Shown here: positions 12,076 through 23,584 of the stretch, piece after piece
Position numbering within the stretch: the stretch's first letter is position 1
Layout of the letters: every line of letters starts with the position of its first letter
Origin: Thermochaetoides thermophila DSM 1495
Taxonomy: Eukaryota > Ascomycota > Sordariomycetes > Sordariales > Chaetomiaceae
Direction of reading: 5' to 3'
DNA length: 64,000 nt
Assembly: GCF_000221225.1 (NCBI RefSeq)
Contig: NW_006383034.1
Coordinates: 2,232,001-2,296,000 of the forward strand
Position numbers and translations under genes: made by a program
The notes under the pieces: model-generated
Seen by the model: the letters and a program-made list of their open reading frames with translations, nothing else
The model's database searches: none
Told to the model about the DNA's origin: nothing

Positions 12076-13281
12076 ATGATGGCCACTGACGATGTGGGGT
12101 GCACAGCGAAGTCAATTGCTACGTGTAATAATCTTTCTTAGTCCTCAGTGCCCTTGTGTTAGGGAGAGGAGGAAAACCAAGAGAAATCTATCATGTCCGG
12201 GCAGTTTCCTTACTAGAATTCTCATCATGCCTCGGCCATATGGCTCATTCTCTTCGTTCATCCGGCTCTAGACATCTTCCGGGATCAAACCACGTATTTG
12301 TGCTGCTCATAATCATCCTGTCTCTGGTGACCCTTGTGTTGGCGGTCGGGGATATCCCTTTCCTTGGACTGCCGTGTCCATGTGACACTGATCCTATGGT
12401 TGGACTTGTTTCTTGCTCCGACCATCATGCCTCTTTTAGCTCTGAAATCAAACTGGTAGTCAGCTGTCGAATAGGAATGGAAGGAGAATTGCAAACTGCA
12501 GCTGCTGAAGGGTTCGCTCGGTGGAAAGGGGTTGGAATGAAGGGAAGCTAAATGTCCTATTTTTGAGTGATGAAGTGCCAGAGGAGCCGGAAATCTTCGA
12601 ATTCAGAGCTAGAGGTAGCTCTATGTAGAGTGAAGTACATGGGACTCATGGATATCGAATGTCTTGACTATTTGACAGAAGACCGAGGACTTAAAGTAGT
12701 GATGGAGTTTAACTCGTGGCGGTTATCATGTGAACCAGGCCATCTGGTCTTCGACTGAGACAGATTTGCGATTCAAGGAGTAGCGGATGCTTGATGCTTG
12801 TTCGTAGACGGTCCTAGACGCCGGTCTAGTCTCCACTCGGATCCGTCCGTTTCAGCGGTGACACAACGTCGGCGGCCGGCCGGGCGCTGGTCGGCATGCT
12901 AGTGATAGGCTCGGCGGTTCGGCCCGAGGATGGCGCCTTCGACGGGGCGCCAAGATGTCATTCCCTTCGGTGTTCGGCGTGTCGTGTGGCTGACAAAGCC
13001 AGAGACTGCGTGTGGCTGAGGATCTCCATTATGTGGCTGAGTCAACTGCGTCCTCAGCAGCCAACCGCATCTTAGGCTTGAACTAGCCAGATAAGCTCAG
13101 AGACTAGGCATAAGGAATACTCTGTGGAGTCTAGAGCTCGAATTCTTGTGCCTTCGTTGTATAAAAAAGTGAAAAAGACAAATTTTAGGTTGGTGTGGGG
13201 TGTCGATCCGTTGTTTTTTTCGATCGATTTTAGCTGAAGGTAACTTTGGGCCAGAGAGAGGGAGGGGTTCGGGAAATAACA
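12076..13281. other. Gene-free stretch upstream of the 2H phosphoesterase
   Basis: No gene recognised. A 131-codon plus frame at 12156-12551 has one hydrophobic stretch but no family signature. The nonamer TGTGGCTGA occurs three times at 12985-12993, 13011-13019 and 13032-13040, close to the downstream start, and may be a promoter element or chance. Confidence 0.45.
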
Positions 13282-14417
13282 ATGGCCACTTCCGCTCCTC
13301 AACTTCAAAACAAATATGAAGATTTGTCAGGCGTCAAAACAGACGCAGATGGCAATCCGTACAATGCTCTCATCAATGCTTGCGAGGACAATCCGGTAAG
13401 GTACTTTCGGACTCCTGTGGTCGCAAGGCGGCCTTCTCTGGTTGCGACGGACCGCTGACCACCGGGCAGATCAAGATCCAGGCTCTCTACACGACGCACC
13501 GCACCACGAGAAATGCACAGCAGCGAGAGAAATTCCTATCCCCAGATTTCAAGGGACTGATCATCGACCCGGTGTTACTGCGCTTGGAGAAGCCTGACAT
13601 CGAGCCCGGCTTCAAGGATGAGCGACACTGCCTTGTGTTTTGGGCCCGACCCCCAGAGCACATCCTCAAGTTAGCTGCCCATCTCCAGTCACTGCTGCTC
13701 AAAGCAGCTCCCAGTAAGTGCCTTTGGCTTGCTACCAACTTGATTGAGCCAAGCGCTGATGTGGTGAGCCGCCTACCCCCAGATCTGTGGCTGATGCCAC
13801 TACACCGCATGCACATGACGACCCTAGAGATTGCCCACTCGAAGACGGCCGATGAGATTGCGGGCCTTGTATCGAAACTCTCGGATATCATTCCCACTCT
13901 CACAAGTCTGCCTTCTATCCGTCGCGCCCGTGTAGTCAAGCCAATGATCTCATATGACCTGTCCGCCGTAGCAGTGTCTTTTGTGCCGGCTGCCGGGGAA
14001 AAGGTCTTGTCCCCTCCCCCCGCGCAGCCGGCCCCAAAGACCGTCCAACACGCTGGTCTCCTAGTAGGCAGCGTCGAAGAGAGCGACCGCTACACGTACC
14101 ATCACCTCCGACGGGATGCCTTCGATATCGCGGCCGGGACAGGCACGCCCATTGGCTCTCGATACGTGGTTCCCAGTGCGCACATCACGCTGGCGCGCTA
14201 TCTGACCGACAAGGATCACAAGACGCCGGAGCAGCGGCAGCGTTGGGTGCAGGCGATTGAAGACATAAACAGGTGGCTTGAGCAAGAGGTGTGGGATGTG
14301 GAGGACGGAGAGTTCATCGGCGAGTGGATTGTGGGCCAGGAAAGAGGCCTCGACTGCCGCTGTGGCGCGCTCTGGTACGGCGGCGGGCGGACCATCATGG
14401 TGGGCGAAGGATTCTGA
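13282..14417 (+). CDS. 2H phosphoesterase-superfamily protein (RNA ligase/cyclic nucleotide phosphodiesterase type)
   Basis: Two exons (13282-13395 and 13470-14417, intron 74 nt) give 353 aa. The enzyme class is shown by two His-x-Thr motifs, His153-Met-Thr155 in HMTTLEIAHSK and His276-Ile-Thr278 in SAHITLARY. They lie about 120 residues apart, as in 2H phosphoesterases that open 2',3'-cyclic phosphates. Members are widespread in filamentous fungi and mostly uncharacterised, so a role in RNA end processing or nucleotide turnover is inference. The start at 13282 lies in a purine-rich context and its exon joins in phase. There is no signal peptide. A Pro-rich loop (around 14010-14045) separates the lobes, as is common for this fold. 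Confidence 0.85.
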
Positions 14418-15216
14418 GGCTGATGAGGGTCATCAAAACGGTTGACTTTCTGGGAAATAATTGCGATGGGTTAGGGTTATCGGCTTCGTATGAAACGCAA
14501 TGTTGGAGGGCATCTGGAGACGGGGTTTGATGATCTCAAAAGAGGATCGACACCACACACGGATGCATGCCGCCGTCTTGGTTGGGACTTGGCCCCGCGG
14601 AACCAAGGAGGCCATTCTGGCGCGACCGGGACTCGGCTGGTGCCAAGACCGACCTCCACCACTCCACCACTGGACCACTCCACCGCTGGCCAAGTAGCGC
14701 AGGGGCCCCAAAGCTGCACAGTGAGCTCATCAGAGCCGTCATTTTTCTGGAAAGGTTCTGATCGGCTGGGCTGATTTCGGCTGCAACACGCCATGGAATT
14801 GATTAGCGTTTGACTTTATATTGCAAGGATTGGGTGTTCGGGAGCACCGGCAAGATGAGATCTGCAACAATGAACAATTGGATGTAAATCATATGGCTGT
14901 ACTTTTTTTTTTCTTGTTCATGTCAACTGTTACATCAATGGTAGCTCGATGAACAGGCTCCCCTTGCCACACACCACTTTAGTCACTTTGGTGGGTGGGA
15001 CGCTTGCTTCCATAGCAAACGTTGACCAGCCAGGTCACGCCTGAAAGCAGGGGGATGGATACGGGCCATGGATACAACACTGAACCACGAAAGGACAAGG
15101 GATAGTATCGCTGGGCTGGGAATGTCAATTAATAATACCTGATTAAATATCCGTAATAACCCTGGAATGATAAGAGACCTCTTTGACACCTATTTTGGTT
15201 CTCCTCTGTTGAGTTG

Positions 15217-15265
15217 TTGGGTGTGTGTGTGTGTTTGCATGTGTGTGTATGTGTGTGTGTGTGTG
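15217..15265. repeat. Imperfect (TG)n microsatellite
   Basis: Alternating T and G with two interruptions (TTTGCA and TA) make three TG runs in about 50 bp. Confidence 0.9.
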
Positions 15266-15869
15266 ACACTGATTGACCGCAAGAGAGGACTGAGCAGCCC
15301 CGTTTGTGTGAGATTACCAAGCCCAAGATTGAGCGTTATTGCAGTCTGCATACTTCACTCCGCAACCGTTCCTGTTGCACGGGAGGCCCTTTTTCCAAAA
15401 ACCCTTCATCTCGGGCCAATCGCCCATGGCAGTCCACGGTTGATCTGCCGTCCAGCAGCTTGGGACTAGGGATTGGACACTGTTTGACGATGCAGCAGCG
15501 GGTTGCCGTAGTTGAAATCCGACTGGCGATCACCGACCCAGCCCTCCGATTAGAGTAGCAGCAGCAGTAGTACGGATCCGTACCTGGCATAAGTATCTAA
15601 GCTGTCTAAGCTGTCGGGAACTGCTTGGGTGTTGTTGAACAGCTTCTTTGATTCACGGCGAAGTGAAAAAGAATGAAAGTGGATTGAAACACTAGACGTC
15701 CACGGCACACCACCGAGTGTCTTGACTCCAGATCCTAACCCACCAACAATTGGCGACCAGCAACCGCACCAACACACACCACACCACACCACAACAGCAG
15801 CCTCTCGCTTCTCGGCTCCGCACCCGCATCTTCCTCCTCCACCCACACCCTTCCCTCATCCTCCACAAT

Positions 15870-15925
15870 CCACGGTCCGCGGTCCACAGTCCACAGTCCA
15901 CAGTCCACAGTCTACAGTTCACAAT
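15870..15925. repeat. Tandem 7-bp repeat, eight units of CCACAGT type
   Basis: Eight consecutive 7-mers run CCACGGT, CCGCGGT, four exact CCACAGT copies, CTACAGT and TCACAAT. The centre is perfect and the flanks drift by point change, as expected of slippage. It sits in the leader or promoter of the RasGAP gene. Confidence 0.9.
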
Positions 15926-16358
15926 CCAGTCTACACTTGACCTCTGGCACCGCACCGTCACCTACATTCCCACTGCCAATCTGCCACTCTCCTCGACTCG
16001 CGACAATTCGCGCGACTGCCTCTCTGCCTCGTTTCCTTGCTGCCACGCGTGCCGAGTCCTAATATTTATCGACCAAGCATACCCGTGTCCCAAGTACGCA
16101 CTCCGTACTCTGTGCTCCGTTGCTGCGCCGATCGTCATCGCTGTACGTACATTCCATTGTGCGACCACCGCAGCTCCAACCAGCAGCATCGTCAACATCT
16201 CTAATATCGCCGAGTTCGCCGCCAGCCCGTTGCCATTTTCGTCGATTCGGTTCATTGATACATCAATATCGCAGAATCCTCTCCCCTCTCCGCTGGAAAC
16301 TCGGTCCCGTCCAGCCGTGATCCATGGTTCTGCCCTGGGAGCCGCACATGGCCAACAA

Positions 16359-16456
16359 NNNNNNNNNNNNNNNNNNNNNNNNNNNNNNNNNNNNNNNNNN
16401 NNNNNNNNNNNNNNNNNNNNNNNNNNNNNNNNNNNNNNNNNNNNNNNNNNNNNNNN
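16359..16456. other. Assembly gap (98 N) ending in an AG microsatellite
   Basis: 98 unknown bases are followed directly by (AG)7. The break is probably at a GA/CT simple repeat; the true length is unknown. Confidence 0.98.
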
Positions 16457-16646
16457 AGAGAGAGAGAGAGCGTGGTAGCTGGTAGCTGGGGGTCTAGGGA
16501 GAGAGAGAAATCTTTACAAAGCATTGCTGGGTCCAGCGCGCATGTATGCCGCTCGGGCATCCCAACTCTCAGATCGGGTCGCCATCGCCATCGCACCTCG
16601 ATTTTGACCGGCCCGTCGTCCATACATACCCACCCATCTCAGCCGC

Positions 16647-19600
16647 ATGCCGAGAGAACGTGGTCTGACGAGCCCTTCAGGGCCTCTAGAGGACCGGCCT
16701 GCTTCGATGGGCCCGCTGCCTCACAACCCCGAACGTCAAAATCAGACTCAGATGGGGAGTCCGCTGCCCCCGCTCACCGAGCTGCCCTCCTCGTCAGTAA
16801 GTACCACCCAAAGGGCCTCGACCAGCAACCTTCGGAGCGCTTTTCGCCAGACCATCAGGGCCGTCACTCCCGAGCCCGCAGAAGCCTCCCCCGGCAGCCA
16901 TGTTCCCGAGGGCTTCACCAGCGCCGGTGTGTCACAAATGCTCCATGATCTGAGTTCAGCATCGCCGCAAACCTCTCCGAGGACAATTCCCTCAGCTCCA
17001 GTCAACATGCCGGCTAAGCGCCAGGGCGTTGTCTTCCAGGACGACTTTGCTGGGTCGTTCGATAGCACATCGTCTAGTCCTCCCGCTCGGCCGCAGTCTT
17101 TCAGACCGAGAACACATACCATGGACGGGTCTTTCCGTCAGCAGCTCGCTCCTGCGACCGAGTTGCGGAATAGGCTAGGATCGTTCTCCTCTGCCACGTC
17201 TCTTCCCGTCACAGACGACATGAGGATGGCCAGCCTGCAGTCCCCTGTCGAGTCATACAAGTCCATGGATTTCATCCCACCAGGCAGCAGTGGACCGTCC
17301 AAGGATAAGAAAGGCGGCGCAAGAAGCCGTCTGTCAAAGCGGCCGTCTTCACGTCCCAGCTCGCCGCTTTCGTCTCTTCCCCCCTCGGTCGACTCACTTC
17401 CGCTTCCTATACCCACTACAGACGCAAACAAGATCCTGCTTCTCATGAAGAATTTGTGTGGCCGGATGCGGGGCGAGATTGAGTATCAGAAAGAGCTAGG
17501 CTCTCCGTGGGTAGGTGGCATGTGCTACATCGAGGAAGAGAAGGGCAGTCTGATGTTTGACCCGGGCGACATTGGCCCGTTCCATACTGCTCTGATCTCT
17601 GATCTGCGCGGCTGCCGGGTCGTTCCAGTCGAGCAGTCTGAGGCAACTGGTCAATGCCTCGAAATATGCAGCCCCCATCTCGGCGTGGCTATCCTTCTGA
17701 GGCCCCTGGTGCCCGAGGAATTTGATCTCTGGCTGGCCGCACTGCTGTGCTGGCAGCAGCTCAGGCCGGCGAACTCTAAGTCACAATCCAAAGCATCCAA
17801 GGATAGCCCGGCACCGCCGGGACACACCGAGATGAAGCGCCGAGTCTCGTCAAACGGTCTGCGCGAGAAGGAGAGCGCTATCATCAAGGTTGGGAAGGTG
17901 ATGCTCTGGGACAGGGGAGCCGCCCTATCTCCCCGAGCTATTGTCCGGCGGCCCTCGACGCGCGACCTACGTTCCCTCAGCACATGCTGGAGGAGGGTCT
18001 CGTGCATCCTCCATGATAATGGAGAGCTGAAGATCATGACAGAAAATGACATGACCGTGCTGTCGGTCATTGAACTCTCCCAGCTCGCAAGATCGGCCAT
18101 TCAGCAGCTGGACCGGTCGGTGCTGGATGAGGATTACTGCCTAGCCATCTTCCCTATTTATTCGTTTACCTCGACTCAGTTGTCCATCTTCCGACCAGTC
18201 TACATCGCCCTGGAATCCCGCACCTTGTTCGAGGTTTGGTATGTGCTGCTGCGAGCCTTTACTATCCCTGACATCTATACTTTTGACCCCACGAGGGGGG
18301 AACCCCTTACAGAGGTGGTCAATCTTGCTGCCGAACCGCCGGGCGAGACTTTCCGAGTGGAAAAGACCATCACCCTTCGAGTCACGGAGGCCAAGATACG
18401 GAGCAGGACTTGGATGGGTGAGGGAACACCACCCGAACGCTGGTCAAAGTCGAACAACGATGATGCCGGGCTTGTCGGCAATTATCTGGCCGAGGTCATC
18501 CTCGATGGCGAGGTTCGCGCGAGGACGCCGACCCGAGCGGGCACCAAACATCCGTTTTGGCGCGAGGACTACGAGTTTACGGACCTCCCTGTCGCGTTGC
18601 CTTTTGTTTCGGTGCTGTTGAAAAGGGTCAACGACAACACCGAGAGCTTTGCCCGCCAGATCCAAGCGACGCTGGGTTTGGCCAAGCCGAGCCACCCAAC
18701 GGAAATTCTGTGTGGTTGCGTGGACATCCCTCTGCACGAGATCGAGTGTGGCAAGGACTACGAACAATGGCTCCCCATCTACGACGATAAGCAGGGCTCT
18801 GTCGGTCAGATGTTGGTCAAAGTCCGACACGAAGAGCTCGTTGTTTTCCTGGGACGCCACTACAATGACTTGTCTGAGCTCCTTCACAAGTTCGACTCGG
18901 GGCTGGCAGCTCAGATCGCCGAGGCGCTGCCCGGTAATCTGCGCCGCGTCGCTGAGATCTTTGTCAACATTTTTCAGGTCACCGGCAGGGCTGATGAGTG
19001 GCTGATGAACATGGTCGAGGAGGAGATCGATGGTATAGGCAACCAGACGGCTCTCCGCAAGGGAAGATTCAGCACCCGGCTCAAGTCCAACGATTCGGTC
19101 GAGTCGACCGTGGAGCGGGAGATGCTAGTGCGCGAGTTGGGCAAGTCGCTCCAGGGAGAAGCCAATTTGCTCTTCCGAGGCAACTCTCTCCTCACACAGG
19201 CCCTCGAGTTCCATATGCGTCGTCTCGGTCGGGAGTATCTCACCGAAACACTCGGTGAGAAGATTGTCGAGATCAACGAGAGCGATTGCGACTGCGAGGT
19301 CGACCCCAGCAAGGTTGCGCACAGTGACGATCTACACAAGAACTGGAACAACCTCATCCAGTTCACCACCGAGATCTGGGAGGCCATCTCGGTGTCTGCC
19401 ACACGGCTGCCGCCTGAGCTCCGGCAAATTCTCAAGTACATTCGTGCTGTGGCAGAAGACCGCTACGGAGACTTCTTACGGACTGTCACGTACACGTCCG
19501 TGTCTGGGTTCTTGTTCTTACGGTTCCTCTGCCCGGCTATTCTGAACCCCAAGCTGTTCGGCCTGCTGCGTGACCACCCGCGACCCCGTGCCCAGCGAAC

Positions 19601-20705
19601 CCTTACGCTCATCGCCAAGTCCCTGCAGGCTCTCGCCAATCTCTCGACTATAGGCAAGAAGGAGACATGGATGGAGCCCATGAACCGTTTTCTCACCGCG
19701 CAGCGTCAGGCATTTAAGGACTTCCTCGACACCGTGTGTGCCATCCCGGCGGACCGCAGGAAATCGGCTGTCCCCCCGTCTTATTCCACGCCGAATACCA
19801 TCATGGGCCGTTTGGCCCCCCTTGCCCGCGAAGGCTTTCCTTCTCTGCCCTATCTCATCGATCAGCCACGGAACTTTGCTGCGCTCGTCAAGCTGTGGGC
19901 CGACAACCACCCCCCCTCGGCCAGCAGCTCGCAGGTATATGAAGGTGACCTGCTCAAATTCCACAACATTTGTATCGAACTGCACCAGCGTGCGACAGCC
20001 TGCCTTGCGCGCATCGATGCCCTCCGCAATGCCGAAGGGGCCAGCCAGCCGGCAGATGACGTCTCGGGCCTGGCCGACGTCATGGATCGCATCACCGTCG
20101 GCGACATGTTCAATCTGTCCGCCTATGGTGGCAGCAATAGTGGTCTGCCCGACACAGAGGGCCCTCCGCCAAAGTCATCCGGTAGCGACGTCGACCCAAC
20201 CACGGCCTCCACATCATCCTCTCGCCCCTTCGGCGCCATCAGCATCGGCTCTCCGCGTGACCTGAAACAGCTCTATCGCAGCGAGAGCAACAGCACCAAC
20301 CGCGAGTCGACCTCCCTCCGGCAGGTCTCCCGCAGCAGCGAGGTCTTCCCACAACCCACGGGGTCCGGAAACTCCAGCAATAGCAGCGGAAGCGCTAGCA
20401 GCACGGTGCGCAGCCTGCGCAGCGGCATCCATCCACGCAAACTGTTAAGTGGGTTCATACGCAAGGCACGAAGCAACACCTCTGACGGCAATGGCTCAGG
20501 CCCGTCTCCCGAGGCGTCGCCCACCCTGATCAACACGTCTGTGACTCCTGTTGAGGCTGCGACCAGCACGCCAACCACCATCACGACGCCTGCCACATCA
20601 GCGAACGCCACTATCATTTCATCGCCCCAGGCGGGTTCCGCTGCGGTGTCGGCTATGAAACCGTTCTCTTTGCCGATCATTCCTAAGGAGCATGATCGAG
20701 AGTAA
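16647..20705 (+). CDS. C2-domain Ras GTPase-activating protein, Bud2-type
   Basis: A single 1352-codon exon encodes a large RasGAP. Residues 1-260 are Ser/Pro-rich and likely disordered. A PH-like region follows (about 265-560), then a C2-like segment (about 590-720) and the RasGAP domain (about 790-1020). The arginine finger is Arg844 in LLFRGNSLLT, and the second signature is FLFLRFLCPAILNPKLFG with Arg959. The C-terminal 300 residues are low-complexity Ser/Thr. The PH-C2-GAP order and HPRPRAQRTLTLIAKSLQ block fit the Bud2/CLA2 group, which acts on the Rsr1/Bud1-type small GTPase in polarity; neurofibromin/Ira and IQGAP types differ. The substrate is inferred from the family. The start codon is the first Met of the frame after the gap-bearing leader; an earlier exon cannot be excluded. 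Confidence 0.9.
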   Translation: MPRERGLTSPSGPLEDRPASMGPLPHNPERQNQTQMGSPLPPLTELPSSSVSTTQRASTSNLRSAFRQTIRAVTPEPAEASPGSHVPEGFTSAGVSQMLHDLSSASPQTSPRTIPSAPVNMPAKRQGVVFQDDFAGSFDSTSSSPPARPQSFRPRTHTMDGSFRQQLAPATELRNRLGSFSSATSLPVTDDMRMASLQSPVESYKSMDFIPPGSSGPSKDKKGGARSRLSKRPSSRPSSPLSSLPPSVDSLPLPIPTTDANKILLLMKNLCGRMRGEIEYQKELGSPWVGGMCYIEEEKGSLMFDPGDIGPFHTALISDLRGCRVVPVEQSEATGQCLEICSPHLGVAILLRPLVPEEFDLWLAALLCWQQLRPANSKSQSKASKDSPAPPGHTEMKRRVSSNGLREKESAIIKVGKVMLWDRGAALSPRAIVRRPSTRDLRSLSTCWRRVSCILHDNGELKIMTENDMTVLSVIELSQLARSAIQQLDRSVLDEDYCLAIFPIYSFTSTQLSIFRPVYIALESRTLFEVWYVLLRAFTIPDIYTFDPTRGEPLTEVVNLAAEPPGETFRVEKTITLRVTEAKIRSRTWMGEGTPPERWSKSNNDDAGLVGNYLAEVILDGEVRARTPTRAGTKHPFWREDYEFTDLPVALPFVSVLLKRVNDNTESFARQIQATLGLAKPSHPTEILCGCVDIPLHEIECGKDYEQWLPIYDDKQGSVGQMLVKVRHEELVVFLGRHYNDLSELLHKFDSGLAAQIAEALPGNLRRVAEIFVNIFQVTGRADEWLMNMVEEEIDGIGNQTALRKGRFSTRLKSNDSVESTVEREMLVRELGKSLQGEANLLFRGNSLLTQALEFHMRRLGREYLTETLGEKIVEINESDCDCEVDPSKVAHSDDLHKNWNNLIQFTTEIWEAISVSATRLPPELRQILKYIRAVAEDRYGDFLRTVTYTSVSGFLFLRFLCPAILNPKLFGLLRDHPRPRAQRTLTLIAKSLQALANLSTIGKKETWMEPMNRFLTAQRQAFKDFLDTVCAIPADRRKSAVPPSYSTPNTIMGRLAPLAREGFPSLPYLIDQPRNFAALVKLWADNHPPSASSSQVYEGDLLKFHNICIELHQRATACLARIDALRNAEGASQPADDVSGLADVMDRITVGDMFNLSAYGGSNSGLPDTEGPPPKSSGSDVDPTTASTSSSRPFGAISIGSPRDLKQLYRSESNSTNRESTSLRQVSRSSEVFPQPTGSGNSSNSSGSASSTVRSLRSGIHPRKLLSGFIRKARSNTSDGNGSGPSPEASPTLINTSVTPVEAATSTPTTITTPATSANATIISSPQAGSAAVSAMKPFSLPIIPKEHDRE

Positions 20706-21452
20706 TGCTGGGATAGGTCTGGTTGGGAAGGGGGGAGAAGGGAGGGAGGAGAGAGGAATCAGAGTTTAAATGAGAAACATGAGGCTCATAAACGATCAGA
20801 TTTCATGAGCCATTTCAACACAATGAAAAAGGGAAAAAAAAAATAAAACATGCAGTTTATTACATACTACAACTCATGGGCAGGCGCTTGGTCGGTGGGA
20901 TGGCATGGACTGAGACTCACGGTTCATTCACTGCAAGGAAGGCCATGGGGTTGGTTTGGGCGGTTTTGTTGGTTGGACAAGATGGAAGAGCTGGTACAAC
21001 GAGATATCCATGTCCCAGCAGATTTGGCCATGGGTAGGATGGCGTGTTTTCTGTTGTATATCCAAATCTTTAGGGGCGGCATGCCCTTATATGATGTCTG
21101 GCATGTGGAAGCAAAACAAAAGCAATTGATTGAGCATTTGCTGATTTCTTTGCCAACCATGATAGCCTCAGTCACTCTTTATGCACAGCTAGAACTTATG
21201 GTTCAACTTTGTGAGGCTGGATCCCCTCTTACTATAAGGGCAGGCTAACTAGCTGACCTAGGTAACCATCCTGGATCCTCATCCTCCATGCAAACCATGC
21301 GGCGGATCATAAATCATGCATAAACCTGAGTGCCTCCGACTGCTGGGTATTGTGTTTCTAATGAACCAGTCCGATGCCCTCTTTTTATTCGCCCGCCCAC
21401 TCCTTCCCAGAAAAAGGAAAAAAAAAAATGCCACCATGTTCATGTGGTCTCA
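20706..21452. other. Convergent intergenic region
   Basis: Shared 3' region between RasGAP (+) and cyclophilin 40 (-). AATAAA-like and A-rich tracts occur at 20824-20848 and 21415-21428. No gene seen. Confidence 0.6.
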
Positions 21453-22669
21453 TCATAGCTCAAAGAACTTCTTGTAGGCGGCCTTCTCCTTGGCACGCCT
21501 CTCAGCAGCGGCCTTCTTGACAGCCGCCAGCTCAGCCTTCACTGCAGGATCCTCAGGGACCAGCTTAATAGCCTCCTCGAGATTCTTTAGCGCTTCGTCC
21601 TCATCCTTGAGACGAACCTGGGCAAAGCCACGGCGGTAGAGCACCTTGGCCTTGTCCTTGTCCGAAATACCCTCAACCAGCAGCGCGTTATCCGCGCACT
21701 TGACCGCCTCCTTCCAGTCGCCCAGCTTGATGTTCATCAGCGCCGCGTTGCTGTTAAGCGTCACGCGCAGCTGGTCGTACTGCTGCTTCGCCTCCGCCGG
21801 CTCGTTGTCGAAGTCCGGCTCCTCGTTCAGGTACCGGATGCCCTTCTGATACTTGTCCAGCGCCACGCTATAGTCGCCGTCCTTGAAGGCCTTGTTGCCA
21901 TACTCCTTGCAGGCTGAAGCGATCTTGAGGACTTCCTGGGCGGGCATTGCCTCGTCGCCGGGATGCTGGTCCTCAGGGAAGTCTTCGTATTCATCGCCAT
22001 ACTTGTCAGCCTTCTTGGTTGCGGCGTCGAGAGCCTCGGATGGGTCGAGCTCGCCGCAGTCAGCAATCACGGCATCTTTGATGGGCTTGTCGGCTTGTGT
22101 CTGAAGGTTCTCGATCTGACGAACGACAGACTTGCCGCTGATCACCTCACCGAAGACGACGTGCTTGCCGTCGAGGTGTGGGGTCGCGACCGTGGTGATG
22201 AAAAATTGCGAACCATTGGTGCCTGGAAAGCAGGGAATCAGGTTAGTAAATAGCCTTCCTCTCACATATGTCTGTGCGTAATGGACATACCCGGCCCAGC
22301 ATTGGCCATGGACAGCAGGAACGGGCGGTCGTGCTTGAGCTCGAAGTTCTCGTCCTCAAACTTGGCGCCATAGATGGACTCGCCGCCAGTGCCATTGCCA
22401 GCAGTAAAGTCACCACCCTGAATCATGAACTGCTTGATCACACGGTGGAAGATGCAGCCCTTGTAGTGCAATGGCTTGCCGGACTTGCCAATGCCCTTCT
22501 CGCCCGTGCACAGGGCGCGGAAGTTCTCGGCGGTCTTGGGCACAATATCATTGTAGAGCTCGAAAATGATGCGGCCCACCGGCTTGCCACCAATCGTGAT
22601 GTCGAAGAAGCACCTGCTACGGTTCTTCTTCTCCTCGGTGCTCACGGGCTTGTTCTCCTCAGCGGTCAT
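21453..22669 (-). CDS. cpr6: Cyclophilin 40-type peptidyl-prolyl isomerase with TPR domain (Hsp90 co-chaperone)
   Basis: Two exons on the minus strand (22669-22291, 22222-21453; intron 68 nt) give 382 aa, the normal size for CYP40/Cpr6. The cyclophilin domain (about residues 17-190) keeps the catalytic block FHRVIKQFMIQGGDFT with Arg76. At the position where CypA has its cyclosporin-contacting Trp, this protein has His (TPHLDGKHVVFG), as is usual in the Cyp40 group and known to weaken cyclosporin binding. Three TPR motifs (about residues 215-355) include the YGNKAFKDGDY and NSNAALMNIKLGDW helices that clamp the Hsp90 C terminus. The frame is open 35 codons upstream, but the Met at 22669 starts the usual short MTAEENKP tail and is preferred. 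Confidence 0.95.
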
Positions 22670-23584
22670 GATGTTGGTAGAACTGGGTATTACGATGAGG
22701 GTATGTGTGGATTGAGAGGATGACGAGTGAAAGAAAGATCTGGAGGATGCAGTTAGCCAAGAGTTCAAGTACAATGCTAGAAATACTGCAGCCAGTAAAA
22801 TTCAAGTCAAGACTCTAAAAGCTCCAATTCAAAGAAGGTTGTAGAAGGCACAGGAAGTGTTCACGAAGTCACCAAGGTAGCCGGAGAGGGCTTCCATACA
22901 TACCAGTTGACCGTGTTTGTGTGTATTATCTTTGGCCTAAGAGTTTGTCTTTGATCGCTAGCAGATCCGAACGGTGTGAGAGAAGCACGGCCAACAGCCT
23001 TCTGTAAATATGGATTGTTTGCCAGCATCCATAACCAGCCCTCAAACATGCAGCTCTGCGGCAAGATTGTTCTTGAACCTTCGATCATGCCCCACCGGTG
23101 CCGCGGGGCAGATGGGGTGGGGCTACTGCCGGCGAGGGTTCATCTTAAGGCCAAACCAACCGCTTTCGGGAAAAGCGGTATGTCGGGTCTGACCCATTCC
23201 AGCGGGAAGCGCCCTGGTCCCGCTCATGGTCCCTGGGCCGATTCTCGATCGAGGTCGATCAATGGAACCCGATGGAGGGTAGAAGTGAGAGATAGATCTG
23301 TCTTTGGTGCTTCTATTGCAGCTGTCTAAGTAAGCTTCTCTATTCACCATCGGTGTAGATAGATTGCCTCGCAGTCCCTGAGTGTCTTCATTGTAGCAAG
23401 TTGACGATCATCTGTTCCCTGTCTTGCCTGGGGCCTGTAGGTTGGCCATTCAACAGATCCGAAACCCTGTTGCCTGACTGATTGCAAGGCCACTAGGCCA
23501 CCAGCAGGCAGCGTTGAACTACTGTTCTACGGGTTTCTGAAGGTGACAAGGTCTCTCGACGTGGCGCTTGCATTTTGCCGTGGT
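22670..23584. other. Intergenic between two minus-strand genes
   Basis: Promoter of the cyclophilin gene and 3' region of the deacylase. No gene seen. Confidence 0.55.

Larger units (their letters stand above)
14418..16646. other. Intergenic and RasGAP leader with repeats and an assembly gap
   Basis: There is no supported gene. The first half is unremarkable. From 15200 on, the stretch holds a TG microsatellite, a 7-bp tandem array, ACACC repeats near 15770-15795, CT-rich leader sequence and a run of Ns, listed separately. The RasGAP promoter and 5' leader lie here, and the gap means an upstream exon or uORF could be missing. Confidence 0.5.

Noticed and set aside
12156..12551. 131-codon plus frame with a hydrophobic stretch
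   Set aside because: No homology that I can see and short; a single hydrophobic run occurs by chance in T-rich sequence.
15217..15265. TG microsatellite considered as a telomere-like or recombination element
   Set aside because: Plain dinucleotide repeat with interruptions; no TTAGGG units and no flanking duplication.
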